Shown here piece after piece: positions 7,944-15,250 of a DNA stretch of 18,908 nucleotides. A model generated the notes under the pieces. The model worked only from the letters and a program-made list of their open reading frames with translations. It was not told where the DNA came from and did no database searches. Made by a program: the position numbers and the translations under genes. This DNA comes from Ruminococcaceae bacterium UBA6392 (GTDB lineage Bacteria > Bacillota > Clostridia > Oscillospirales > Acutalibacteraceae), in NCBI GenBank assembly GCA_002438685.1, contig DJQG01000157.1, positions 5,248 through 24,155 on the forward strand, read 5' to 3'. Positions within the stretch are counted from its first letter, which is position 1. Each line of letters opens with the position of its first letter.

Positions 7944-10900
7944 TTAGAATGTGACTTTTACAGTCTTTATCTCGAAGGGCTTGAATCTGAGCGAAACGGT
8001 GTTGCCGCTGACCTCGAGCTGCTCTTCGTTTTCTTCGAGCAGGTTGCAGACATATACGCTCTTCGGGGCGCGGTCGAAGGTGTAGACGCAGTCGGTCGTC
8101 TTGTTCCATGTCTCATATGCGCGGATGACGACGTCGTCGCTGTCCTCAGCCTTCTTGACGGTCTCGATGATGACATTGTCCTTGTCGGTGCTCACGAGCG
8201 AATAGCTGTCATGAGCCGCCTTGCCGCTGATGCAGTAGAGCGGCAGGTTGAGCGAATAGCCCTGGTTGACGACATCGGAAGTTTCGACCGAGCCCGCGTG
8301 CGGGTAGATGGAGTAGGTGAAGCGGTGAATTTCTCTGTCCTGCTCGCTGTTCGGGTTGACCGCGCAGCGCAGGAGGCTCGTTCTGATGTGACCGTCTTTT
8401 ATGTCGTGACCGTACTTACAGTCGTTGAGGACGGAGAGACCGAAGCTGTTGTCGCTGAGATCGACCCACTTGTGACCGACGACTTCAAACTGCGCGAAAT
8501 CCCAGAGCGTGTTGCGGTGGGTCGGGCGCTTGTAGTTGCCGAACTGGATATCATAAGTGGCCTCGGTGGCGTTGACATCAACGGGGAAGTCCGCCTTGAG
8601 AAGTATCTTCTTCTCTTTCCAGTCAACAGTGTAGTCAACATCGATGCGCGGCAGGTCTGCGTAGAAGATGAAGCTTTGCTCGATAGTCGATGAGAGGAAC
8701 TTACGCGTGACCTTTATGACCGTGCGGACGGGTCCGCTCTCTGTCACATCAACTGTGCTGACATCGTTTATCTCGGTGTACTTCTGATCGAAATAGACCT
8801 TGATATCCCACGCCTCGTGGTTGAACGGTCTGTCGTCATAGGCATAGATTTTATTGAGAACTTCGCCCTCGGGCGCGACGGATCTGCCGGTCGCCTTGTG
8901 GATGAGCGACGCGATGTTCATATCCTTGTCGAACTTGACGGTGAAGAACTTGTTCTCTATAGTCTTGTTCTCGACCTTGACGGTGTTCTCGCCGGACTCG
9001 CCGCCGTGGACAAGACGGAAAGTCTTGTATCCCTTTGCGGGCACGCCCTTTGCAAAGAACACAAGGCGTCCGTCGGCGGATTTCTGCCACGGCATGACAT
9101 TGCCGTCGGCGTCGACTATCGAGAAGTGCTCGGCTGCGGGCATATCGGTGATAACGACATCGTCGCGCTCTGCGCCGAAGGTGTTGAAAACGGTCAGGGC
9201 GTTGCCGTCCGGAGTGCAGACTATCTTGCCGAGAGTGTCGGCTATCTCAGCTTTGCCCTCGGAGATGAGCTTGTCATACTGCTCCTTGGAATCCTCGTAG
9301 ACTTCTTTTATCGAAGAGCCGGGGATTATATCGTGGAACTGGTTGAGGAGTATTATCTTCCAGCCGTCGTTGATGAACTGCTGCGGATAAGGCGCGATGC
9401 CGTTCGAGTCGGCGATGGCGCAGATAGTCTCCATATCGTGATAGAGCAGCTCGCTCTTTCTGTTGTAGCGCTTGTTTCTGCCCTGCGAGGTCAGGGTGCC
9501 GCGGTGGAACTCAAGATAGAGCTCGCCCGCCCATTTGGGCAGCCTGCGCGAACCCTTGACTTCTTTTTCAAGGTCGTGATAGAAGTCTATCGCAAACTCC
9601 TGCTTGACCTTCGGGCAGCCGGGGATGCCCTTTGCCATGCGGTGACCCATTTCGAGCATATCGCGGGTCGGTCCGCCGCCACCGTCTCCGTGGCCGAAGG
9701 TGCAGAGATACTCTTTGTTGAGATCCTTCTGCGAGTACCTGTGCCAGCCGCCGAGGATGTGCTCGGGGTTGAGATAGGCGTTGTATGTAGTCTGCCAGCA
9801 GTCGCCCTCGTCGAAGCAGTCGGTGCTCGGAGAGAAGTGGGAGAGAATCTCCGTGCCGTCGATGCCTTTCCACATGAATGTGTCATAGGGCACCTTATTG
9901 AACTCGTTCCAGGATATCTTTGTGGTCATGAAATAGTCGATGCCGGCTTTCTTCATTATCTGCGGGAGAGCCGCGCTGTAGCCGAAAACATCGGGGAGCC
10001 ACATTATCTTGTTGTCAACGCCGAACTCGTCCTTGAAGAAACGCTTGCCGACCAAGAACTGGCGGACGAGGGATTCGCCGGAGGTGACGTTGGTGTCCGA
10101 CTCGACCCACATGCTGCCCTCGACTTCCCAGCGCCCTGCGGCGATCATCTTCTTGATGCCCTCATAGACCTCGGGATAGTCCTCCTTGACAAAGGCATAG
10201 AGCTGAGCCTGCGAGGACATGAACTTGTATTCGGGATATTCCTCCATGAGCTTGAGAACGGTCGCAAAAGAGCGTCCGGCCTTCTCTCTTGTCTGACGGA
10301 GTCTCCAGAGCCATGCGACGTCTATATGCGTGTGACCGATGCAGCAGGCGGTCGCGTCCATGGCGTCCTTTGAATATATCTCCCTGTCGAGCAGGTCGAT
10401 TGCCGCCTCGGCGGAAGCCGCGAATGTATCATAGTCGGAGGTGTTGAAATCGATAAGATTGACGGCGTCGTTGAGCGCCTTGACTATATCGATGCGCGGA
10501 AGATCGTCCGCGTCATAGAGGGACGCGACCTTGAGCGGGGTCTTGAGATCGAAGATGAGACGGTTGACAAGGTCGTCGACAACCTTGAGGCGCGCGCCCA
10601 TTCTCAGCTTGCCCTTGAACTCCCATGCGTCGGAATATGCATTGAGGCAGCAGTCGAATTTCTCGCCTCCCTTGGCGCAGTCGAGCAGGCGAATCTCGCT
10701 GTGGTTCGAGTCGCCGCCCTGGCGCAGCTCGCCGTTAAAATACATGATGAACTGCGGATTGCTGTGATTCCACGGACCGCTCGGAGAGGGGGTCAGCTGA
10801 TAGACCACGGGTCTGCCGGCAAAACGCTCGGGTACTGTGAAGCTGTGGCGGAACCACGCGTAGTCCTCTTTATAGCCCCAGTAGTCGTTCTCCGAGTCGA

Positions 10901-11090
10901 AGTCCGTCCATTCTCCCTCGTCGATTTGTGAAAATTTGTACTGCCCGTCGCGGAATTTGAACCCGCCGAGCGTCTCGCTGTCGGGATAGAGATATTCATT
11001 CTCAAGGTCCTCGATGACCTTGTAGACCCTTCTGGCGAGCATGAAACGCTCGGAGTTCTTGTCCGTGAAGCGGATGTCTACATGACTCAT
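7944..11090 (-). CDS. Alpha-mannosidase, glycoside hydrolase family 38
   Basis: A 1048-residue enzyme, the usual length for bacterial GH38, with no signal peptide and so probably cytoplasmic. It cleaves terminal alpha-linked mannose, for example from N-glycan fragments, by a retaining, metal-dependent mechanism. The N-terminal ~240 residues are the accessory region. The catalytic domain opens with GHTHIDVAWLWRLRQTREK (metal ligands His255 and Asp257); the nucleophile is Asp367 in MWLPDVFGYSAALPQI; a further His467 lies in FGHGDGGGGPTRDM. Beta-sandwich domains occupy roughly 640-1048, containing TVFNTFG and ending in FKPFEIKTVKV. AAAGGAG precedes ATG 11090. It is followed by a strong hairpin. 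The GH20 hexosaminidase gene just upstream on the same strand suggests both act on the same class of glycans. Confidence 0.95.
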   Translation of the reverse strand: MSHVDIRFTDKNSERFMLARRVYKVIEDLENEYLYPDSETLGGFKFRDGQYKFSQIDEGEWTDFDSENDYWGYKEDYAWFRHSFTVPERFAGRPVVYQLTPSPSGPWNHSNPQFIMYFNGELRQGGDSNHSEIRLLDCAKGGEKFDCCLNAYSDAWEFKGKLRMGARLKVVDDLVNRLIFDLKTPLKVASLYDADDLPRIDIVKALNDAVNLIDFNTSDYDTFAASAEAAIDLLDREIYSKDAMDATACCIGHTHIDVAWLWRLRQTREKAGRSFATVLKLMEEYPEYKFMSSQAQLYAFVKEDYPEVYEGIKKMIAAGRWEVEGSMWVESDTNVTSGESLVRQFLVGKRFFKDEFGVDNKIMWLPDVFGYSAALPQIMKKAGIDYFMTTKISWNEFNKVPYDTFMWKGIDGTEILSHFSPSTDCFDEGDCWQTTYNAYLNPEHILGGWHRYSQKDLNKEYLCTFGHGDGGGGPTRDMLEMGHRMAKGIPGCPKVKQEFAIDFYHDLEKEVKGSRRLPKWAGELYLEFHRGTLTSQGRNKRYNRKSELLYHDMETICAIADSNGIAPYPQQFINDGWKIILLNQFHDIIPGSSIKEVYEDSKEQYDKLISEGKAEIADTLGKIVCTPDGNALTVFNTFGAERDDVVITDMPAAEHFSIVDADGNVMPWQKSADGRLVFFAKGVPAKGYKTFRLVHGGESGENTVKVENKTIENKFFTVKFDKDMNIASLIHKATGRSVAPEGEVLNKIYAYDDRPFNHEAWDIKVYFDQKYTEINDVSTVDVTESGPVRTVIKVTRKFLSSTIEQSFIFYADLPRIDVDYTVDWKEKKILLKADFPVDVNATEATYDIQFGNYKRPTHRNTLWDFAQFEVVGHKWVDLSDNSFGLSVLNDCKYGHDIKDGHIRTSLLRCAVNPNSEQDREIHRFTYSIYPHAGSVETSDVVNQGYSLNLPLYCISGKAAHDSYSLVSTDKDNVIIETVKKAEDSDDVVIRAYETWNKTTDCVYTFDRAPKSVYVCNLLEENEEQLEVSGNTVSLRFKPFEIKTVKVTF

Positions 11091-11155
11091 TTGATTGCTC
11101 CTTTCGGAAAATTCTTTTTATCTGTCAAAATAATTTTAACCTGCGGTATACGACA

Positions 11156-11184
11156 ATTATATATTATTGCCGCGGGCGTTACAA
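11156..11184 (-). promoter_or_regulatory. Candidate promoter of the alpha-mannosidase gene
   Basis: On the - strand, TTGTAA (11184-11179) and a perfect TATAAT (11161-11156) are 17 bases apart, giving a leader of about 60 bases before ATG 11090. It lies after the hexosaminidase terminator, consistent with separate transcription. A TTGACA at 11128-11123 also exists, but no -10 box stands at the right distance from it. Confidence 0.6.
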
Positions 11185-11225
11185 TAGATTTTTTAGTTAT
11201 CTTGCCAAAAATTTGCGCCGCAAAG

Positions 11226-11253
11226 CAAAAAGCTCCGCAGACGAGTGCGGAGC
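11226..11253 (-). terminator. Intrinsic terminator after the hexosaminidase gene
   Basis: On the - strand the arms 11253-11246 and 11239-11232 form a perfect 8-bp GC-rich stem with a 6-base loop, followed by TTTTTGCTTTG. It starts 15 bases after the GH20 stop codon. Its + strand reading ends in CGTTTTAT, so weak bidirectional action is possible. Confidence 0.88.
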
Positions 11254-11267
11254 CGTTTTATATGAAT

Positions 11268-12728
11268 TTATGCGTGGTTGTTGTGAATCATGTTTTTGAT
11301 ATCCGACGCGCTGGCAGTGCCTTTGAAAAATTTTCTGAGTTCGGAGAGACAACGCAGGGGATTCGGATTCCAATCCGAGCGGGGAGCGGGCTTTATGCCC
11401 AGTTCTTCGAGCATCGGGCGCAGAGCCTCAAAACGCTCCTCAAAGCTGTTGTAATCCATATTTGCCCTCTTCGTCCAGCCCGCCTCGGCAACAGCCCAGA
11501 AGCGCGGGAAGCACATATACGAAAGCCTGTCGAAGTCGCGGACATACTCGGTCCAGATCGGGCACTCAACGCCAAACACATTCTTTCTGCCCGTCTCGGT
11601 CAGCCCCTTGATATACGGGTCGAGACTGTAGGTCTTTTTGAGCGAGGTCATGCCGAACGGATAGTCGCAGTAGTAATAATAGAACTCGGAGACTATCATC
11701 TTTCCGCCCTTGTTCGCGAACTCAACGGCGCGGTCTTTTTTGTCCATCCAGCGCTGGACAATGATGTCGTTGGGCATCATGCCGCTGTTGAGGCTCTCGT
11801 TCCAGACTATAGCCGTCTTGCCGTGCTTTTTGAGGAAGTCAACAGCCTGGAGAACGAACCAGCCCTGAAGCTCCTCTTCGTCCTTGAGACCCAGTTCTTT
11901 CATGCGCGCCTGGCACTTCGGGCAGTTTTTCCAGCGAACCTTAGGCGCTTCGTCGCCGCCGATGTGGAAATATCTGCCGGGGAAGAGCTCGATCATCTCG
12001 CCGAGCACGTCAAAGACAAGCTTCAATGCATCGTCGTTTCCGGCGCAGAGGATATCATCATAGATGCCCTGCTTTGTACCGACCTCGAGGGGCTCGCCCT
12101 TGCAGGAGAGCTCGGGATAGGCGGCGAGCACGGAGAGCGTGTGACCGGGCATATCGAACTCGGGGATTACTTCGATATAGTTGTCGTCGGCATATGCGAC
12201 TACTTCGCGGATCTCATCCTTTGTGAAATACCCCGAATATTCCTCATCGAAGTGGTACTGACCGAAATCCGAGCGGTGGCGGCGGGAGCCGACGGTGATG
12301 AGCTCGGGGTGGCTGTCAATTTCAACGCGCCAGCCTTGGTCGTCGGTCAGATGCCAGTGCATGGCGTTCATCTTGACGAGCGCGGTGGCATCGATGAGCT
12401 TTTTGATATTCTCGACCGTCGTCATGTGGCGCGCGCAGTCGAGCATGAATGCGCGGTATTCAAACGCGGGAGCGTCCTCGATTCTCACGCACGGGCAGAT
12501 ATCGAGCTGCTTTAGCTGCTTCAAGGTCTGACTCGCGTAGAAGGCTCCGCGCTCGCCGCCGGCGGTGGCTTCAACACCGTTTTCGGTCACTTCGAGCACA
12601 TAGCCCTCTTCGGGCAGTTTGTCTGTCAGACGAGCGGAAAAGCTTTCGGAATCGATGCTGTCCGTCTTGACGCTTCCGCCGAGATAGTCGATTTTGTTGG
12701 GGTTGGGAATAATATTGAGCTGCTTCAT
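11268..12728 (-). CDS. Beta-N-acetylhexosaminidase, glycoside hydrolase family 20
   Basis: A 486-residue enzyme that removes terminal beta-linked GlcNAc or GalNAc from glycoconjugates by substrate-assisted catalysis. No signal peptide, so probably cytoplasmic. An N-terminal GH20b-like domain (MKQLNIIPNPNKIDYLGG onward) carries the typical GAFYASQTLKQL near 61-73. The barrel shows YRAFMLDCARHM, HWHLTDDQGWRVEID (124-138), EVIPEFDMPGH (187-196) and the catalytic pair Asp259-Glu260 in FHIGGDEAPK. The frame extends upstream to 12791, but ATG 12728 has CGGAGG (12742-12737) nine bases ahead and begins the conserved part, so the shorter form is chosen. Together with the GH38 enzyme it would take GlcNAc and mannose off host N-glycans or similar chains. 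Confidence 0.94.
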   Translation of the reverse strand: MKQLNIIPNPNKIDYLGGSVKTDSIDSESFSARLTDKLPEEGYVLEVTENGVEATAGGERGAFYASQTLKQLKQLDICPCVRIEDAPAFEYRAFMLDCARHMTTVENIKKLIDATALVKMNAMHWHLTDDQGWRVEIDSHPELITVGSRRHRSDFGQYHFDEEYSGYFTKDEIREVVAYADDNYIEVIPEFDMPGHTLSVLAAYPELSCKGEPLEVGTKQGIYDDILCAGNDDALKLVFDVLGEMIELFPGRYFHIGGDEAPKVRWKNCPKCQARMKELGLKDEEELQGWFVLQAVDFLKKHGKTAIVWNESLNSGMMPNDIIVQRWMDKKDRAVEFANKGGKMIVSEFYYYYCDYPFGMTSLKKTYSLDPYIKGLTETGRKNVFGVECPIWTEYVRDFDRLSYMCFPRFWAVAEAGWTKRANMDYNSFEERFEALRPMLEELGIKPAPRSDWNPNPLRCLSELRKFFKGTASASDIKNMIHNNHA

Positions 12729-12762
12729 TTTCTTTTCCTCCGAAGGGCTTTTATCAAGGGTC

Positions 12763-12791
12763 AGTATACAATAAACGCAATTCAAAAGCAA
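12763..12791 (-). promoter_or_regulatory. Candidate promoter of the hexosaminidase gene
   Basis: On the - strand, TTGCTT (12791-12786) and TATACT (12768-12763) are 17 bases apart. It starts just after the stop codon of the DUF1003 gene (12800) and leaves about 30 bases of leader before ATG 12728. The -35 is only a fair match. Confidence 0.5.
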
Positions 12792-12799
12792 GGCGAATT

Positions 12800-13414
12800 T
12801 CAGCTTTCGGGCTTTTCTTCGTGCTCTTTATGCTCGCTGTGCTCGTTTTTGCTCTTCTCGGCTCTGCACGCCTCGGCGCACATCTCCTCCTGCTTTTCGA
12901 GCGTTATCTGTTTCATCGTGTTTTCGTCTATTTTCATCAGCTTCATCAGTATTGCCTGACGGGCGAGAATGCGGTTCATCTTGCCGTGGATATCCTCGAT
13001 CATTATCTCGGTTTTGAGATTGACTTTGTAATCGTTCTCGGCGCGGCGGCGGTCTTTTTCCTCCTGGCGGTTCTGGCTCATCATTATCAGCGGAGCCTGC
13101 AGCGCGGCAACGCACGAGAGCACTAAGTTGAGTAGTATGAATGGATAGGGGTCGAACGCGCGCTTTGCGAGTATAACATTGCCGACCATCCAGAGTATCA
13201 GCATGGCGGAGAATGAGAATATGAACGCCCAGCTGCCGGCGAACTTCGCTATTTTATCCGCGGCGCGCTGACCGAATGTGTATTTCTCCTTGTCGGGGTT
13301 TTGGGAAATCCTGCTGTCGGCGAGCAGGGATATGATATCCTCGTTGCTCATGTCGTGCTTGACATCGCTGATTATTTCGTTGACAAGTTTTTTGTTCTCT
13401 TTCATCTGATTCAT
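12800..13414 (-). CDS. DUF1003 family membrane protein
   Basis: A 204-residue protein from ATG 13414, which has GGGAG (13427-13423) eight bases upstream; a GTG at 13423 overlaps that site and is less likely. The family signature is clear: FGQRAADKIAKFAGSWAFI (48-66), a first membrane helix (about 60-82), FDPYPFILLNLVLSCVAALQ (88-107) forming the second helix, then SQNRQEEKDRRRAENDYKVN (113-132). After this comes a helical, probably cytoplasmic tail with IHGKMNRIL and a charged His/Glu/Lys-rich end. The family is widespread and its biochemical function is unsettled. It is divergent from the cupin gene and upstream of the hexosaminidase gene, which seems to have its own promoter, so a shared role with the glycosidases is not implied. 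Confidence 0.9.
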   Translation of the reverse strand: MNQMKENKKLVNEIISDVKHDMSNEDIISLLADSRISQNPDKEKYTFGQRAADKIAKFAGSWAFIFSFSAMLILWMVGNVILAKRAFDPYPFILLNLVLSCVAALQAPLIMMSQNRQEEKDRRRAENDYKVNLKTEIMIEDIHGKMNRILARQAILMKLMKIDENTMKQITLEKQEEMCAEACRAEKSKNEHSEHKEHEEKPES

Positions 13415-13484
13415 CTGACACACTCCCTTGAAATTATCTGTATATTATTTTAACATAAGACAAAACAATTTTCTATAGCTATAT

Positions 13485-13513
13485 TTGCGTTTGCCAAGCG
13501 GCGGTGGTATACT
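13485..13513 (+). promoter_or_regulatory. Candidate promoter of the cupin gene
   Basis: TTGCGT (13485-13490) and TATACT (13508-13513) lie 17 bases apart, about 60 bases before ATG 13574. The -10 box sits within GTATACTGTATAC (13507-13519), two copies of the palindrome GTATAC that share one base step, which could be a protein site. The opposite DUF1003 promoter must also lie in 13415-13500, but no good match was found there. Confidence 0.5.
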
Positions 13514-13573
13514 GTATACGCAGACATAATTCAGTCTCATGCGCAGATAATACATATAAAGGAGAGAAGAAAA

Positions 13574-13906
13574 ATGAAAGAGCTCATGAAAAATATTTCA
13601 AAATCCGAGGTTCTGACCCTGAGGGATCAGGTGCTCTGCCAGCCCGGGCAGGTGGTCAGCAAGACCCTCGCCCAGAACGACGCGTTGAGCATAACGCTCT
13701 TCGCTTTCGACAAGGACGAGGAAATAAGCACCCACGCCTCCGGCGGCGATGCATTCGTCACCTGCCTCGAGGGAGTCGGAAAAATAACGATAGACGGCGT
13801 TGACTACGAGCTGCACGAGGGCGAGAGCATAGTCATGCCCGCCGGACACCCGCACGCGGTCTACGGCAAGGAGCAGTTCAAGATGCTGCTTGTTGTGGTG
13901 TTTTGA
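13574..13906 (+). CDS. Small single-domain cupin protein
   Basis: A 110-residue cytoplasmic protein with one cupin (cupin_2-like) barrel spanning about residues 35-110. Motif 1 runs through HASGGDAFVTCLEGVGKITIDG and keeps one His (54), while the usual second His of HxH is Ser56. Motif 2 is GESIVMPAGHPHAVYG with His92 and His94. The family uses this fold for metal-dependent enzymes and for small-molecule binding; the changed ligand set leaves metal binding doubtful. AAAGGAG (13558-13564) precedes ATG 13574. The gene is followed, after 4 bases, by repeat copy 1 with its hairpin. The function is unknown; small cupins of this kind are common in gut Clostridia. Confidence 0.88.
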   Translation: MKELMKNISKSEVLTLRDQVLCQPGQVVSKTLAQNDALSITLFAFDKDEEISTHASGGDAFVTCLEGVGKITIDGVDYELHEGESIVMPAGHPHAVYGKEQFKMLLVVVF

Positions 13907-13910
13907 GGAT

Positions 13911-13956
13911 AGGATAAAATAACAATGTCCGCCGCTATGATATAACTGCGGCGGAC
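13911..13956 (+). repeat. 46-bp direct repeat, copy 1 (left of fic), with terminator-like hairpin
   Basis: This segment matches 15192-15237 at 45 of 46 positions; the only difference is C13946 versus A15226, in the hairpin loop. It contains a perfect 9-bp GC-only-core stem (13927-13935 with 13948-13956) and probably ends the cupin transcript, with a weak T-run (CTTTTAC) behind it. On the - strand the hairpin is followed by ATTGTTATTTTA, a better T-rich tail. Confidence 0.93.
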
Positions 13957-13977
13957 GTCGCTTTTACAGCTTGAGGG

Positions 13978-14006
13978 TTGACAAAAAGATATTATTCAGT
14001 TATACT
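13978..14006 (+). promoter_or_regulatory. Near-consensus promoter of fic
   Basis: A perfect TTGACA (13978-13983) and TATACT (14001-14006) are 17 bases apart. The start point should fall near 14013, inside the tandem repeats that follow, so anything bound there would block transcription. Confidence 0.85.
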
Positions 14007-14008
14007 GA

Positions 14009-14038
14009 TATCAATTAGTATCAATATGTATCGGTTGG
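14009..14038 (+). repeat. Three 10-bp tandem repeats in the fic leader, possible operator
   Basis: Units TATCAATTAG, TATCAATATG and TATCGGTTGG follow each other without gap, with period 10, about one helical turn. The first two share seven leading bases and the third keeps TATC. They cover the expected transcription start and run to the weak ribosome binding region (GGTTGGTG) just before ATG 14046. Evenly spaced short repeats at a start point suggest a repressor site; the binding protein is unknown. Confidence 0.55.
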
Positions 14039-14045
14039 TGATTGA

Positions 14046-15203
14046 ATGGACGCACTGAAATTTTCTGAAATGCTCTCGGATAAACACATAACAAATCTCA
14101 AAAAGCTCAAATATAAATATCCGGATGATTTTGAAGAGTTTATAAATATATTGAAATCGTCATTTTATGAAAAGCTGCCGCTGAATGATTTTGACGGCAA
14201 AAATTTTGTATATCTGATGTCATGCACAGGCGTGAATCTTGAAGCGGTGAAACTGCTTTTTACCGCGCAGAACTCCGCCTATGCCGCAAAGGCGGTTGAA
14301 GAAGAGATCGTTGCGACCTCGGCGATCGAAAGCATTGACTTTGACCGCAGCAGCGTGCGCAGCATAATGCTCGGCAATGCGCCCAAGGACAACCGGGAGA
14401 ACAGGATATACGGATTGAAGCTTGGCTTTGATTTTATAAGCGACAGGCACAATCGCATAACGGAGGAGAATATCCATAAGCTCTATATGATGGCGATAGG
14501 AAATTTTCTCGAAGACGATAACAGACTGCGCGACGGGGAATTTTACCGCCATGACGGCGTGGATGTTGTGGGCGACGGTGTTGTACACCGCGGCATCGAC
14601 AGCGAAAAACTTCCCGAATATATGAAGCGGTTTGTAAACTTCGCAAATGCCGATGACGGCATAAACGACCTGCTCAAAGCTGCAATATTGCATTTTGATA
14701 TCGCATACCTGCATCCATATTTTGACGGAAACGGGCGTATGGCGCGCCTTTTGCATATGTGGTTCCTGATTCAGAAAGGATATGAAAGCACGCTTTTTGT
14801 TCCGATGTCGAGCTACATTGAAAAGAGCAGGGGAAAATATTATGACGCATACACTCTTGTTGAAAATAACGCAAGACTTGCGGGCGTTACCGATGTCACA
14901 CCGTTCCTTATATATTTCATAAAAAATGTCTACGAAGAAATGAAACCGGATGCAGTTAAAACGGACGCGACGGAAAGATACAATGAATTTCTGCACTCTG
15001 GCGAAGTGACGATAAAGGAGGCGAAGCTCTGGCAGTTTGTATTGTCGACATACGGCGGCGAGAGCTTCACAACGAAACAGCTCGAAAAGGACTTCGGGGA
15101 CGCAGCCTTTGCGACGGTGCGCAAATTTGTGCAGAAGTTTTCTGAGTTCGGTTTGCTCGATGCGCAGGAGATGAAAAATAAAGTTATATACAGGATAAAA
15201 TAA
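14046..15203 (+). CDS. Fic domain protein (AMPylator type) with N-terminal inhibitory helix and C-terminal winged helix
   Basis: A 385-residue protein. Fic enzymes transfer AMP, or another nucleotide part, to hydroxyl side chains of target proteins. The active-site motif HPYFDGNGRMAR (223-234) is complete, with catalytic His223. Upstream, EEIVATSAIESIDFDRSSV (about 86-104) matches the inhibitory-helix region of class II Fic proteins; Glu95 is the expected inhibitory residue, though the usual following Gly/Asn is Ser. Residues about 310-385 look like a winged helix-turn-helix (SFTTKQLEKDFGDAAFATVRKFVQKF). This layout and length resemble the Shewanella Fic protein (SoFic) known as a single-gene anti-phage system, but many Fic proteins of this type have other or unknown roles. 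No antitoxin gene is adjacent. Its final codons and stop (RIK-stop) lie inside repeat copy 2. A consensus promoter and leader repeats suggest strong but regulated expression. Confidence 0.92.
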   Translation: MDALKFSEMLSDKHITNLKKLKYKYPDDFEEFINILKSSFYEKLPLNDFDGKNFVYLMSCTGVNLEAVKLLFTAQNSAYAAKAVEEEIVATSAIESIDFDRSSVRSIMLGNAPKDNRENRIYGLKLGFDFISDRHNRITEENIHKLYMMAIGNFLEDDNRLRDGEFYRHDGVDVVGDGVVHRGIDSEKLPEYMKRFVNFANADDGINDLLKAAILHFDIAYLHPYFDGNGRMARLLHMWFLIQKGYESTLFVPMSSYIEKSRGKYYDAYTLVENNARLAGVTDVTPFLIYFIKNVYEEMKPDAVKTDATERYNEFLHSGEVTIKEAKLWQFVLSTYGGESFTTKQLEKDFGDAAFATVRKFVQKFSEFGLLDAQEMKNKVIYRIK

Positions 15204-15237
15204 CAATGTCCGCCGCTATGATATAAATGCGGCGGAC
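15192..15237 (+). repeat. 46-bp direct repeat, copy 2 (end of fic), with hairpin between convergent genes
   Basis: The second copy of 13911-13956, 1281 bases further on. Its first 12 bases encode the last three residues and the stop codon of fic; the rest is the 3' untranslated hairpin (15208-15216 with 15229-15237). T/A-rich sequence follows on both strands, so it probably serves as a shared terminator for fic (+) and queH (-), whose stop is at 15251. Confidence 0.93.
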
Positions 15238-15250
15238 AATTTATATAATT

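Noticed and set aside
8817..10373. Long + strand open frame (518 codons) opposite the alpha-mannosidase gene
   Set aside because: It is fully antisense to an unmistakable GH38 gene, has a low-complexity Val/Leu/Glu/Asp/Arg-rich composition typical of a GC-rich shadow frame, and matches no recognisable family.
11123..11128. TTGACA on the - strand as the -35 box of the mannosidase promoter
   Set aside because: At 16-18 bases downstream there is only the ribosome binding region and no -10-like sequence; the TTGTAA/TATAAT pair further upstream fits better.
11082..12515. Long + strand open frame (477 codons) opposite the hexosaminidase gene
   Set aside because: It is antisense to the GH20 gene with all its catalytic motifs, and its own translation shows no recognisable domain.
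13911..13956. 46-bp repeats as ends of an insertion sequence
   Set aside because: They are direct, not inverted, and the enclosed gene is fic; no transposase or recombinase is encoded between or beside them.
14220..15206. - strand open frame (328 codons) opposite fic
   Set aside because: It mirrors the fic coding frame, and its translation has no known motif; fic carries the full active-site motif.
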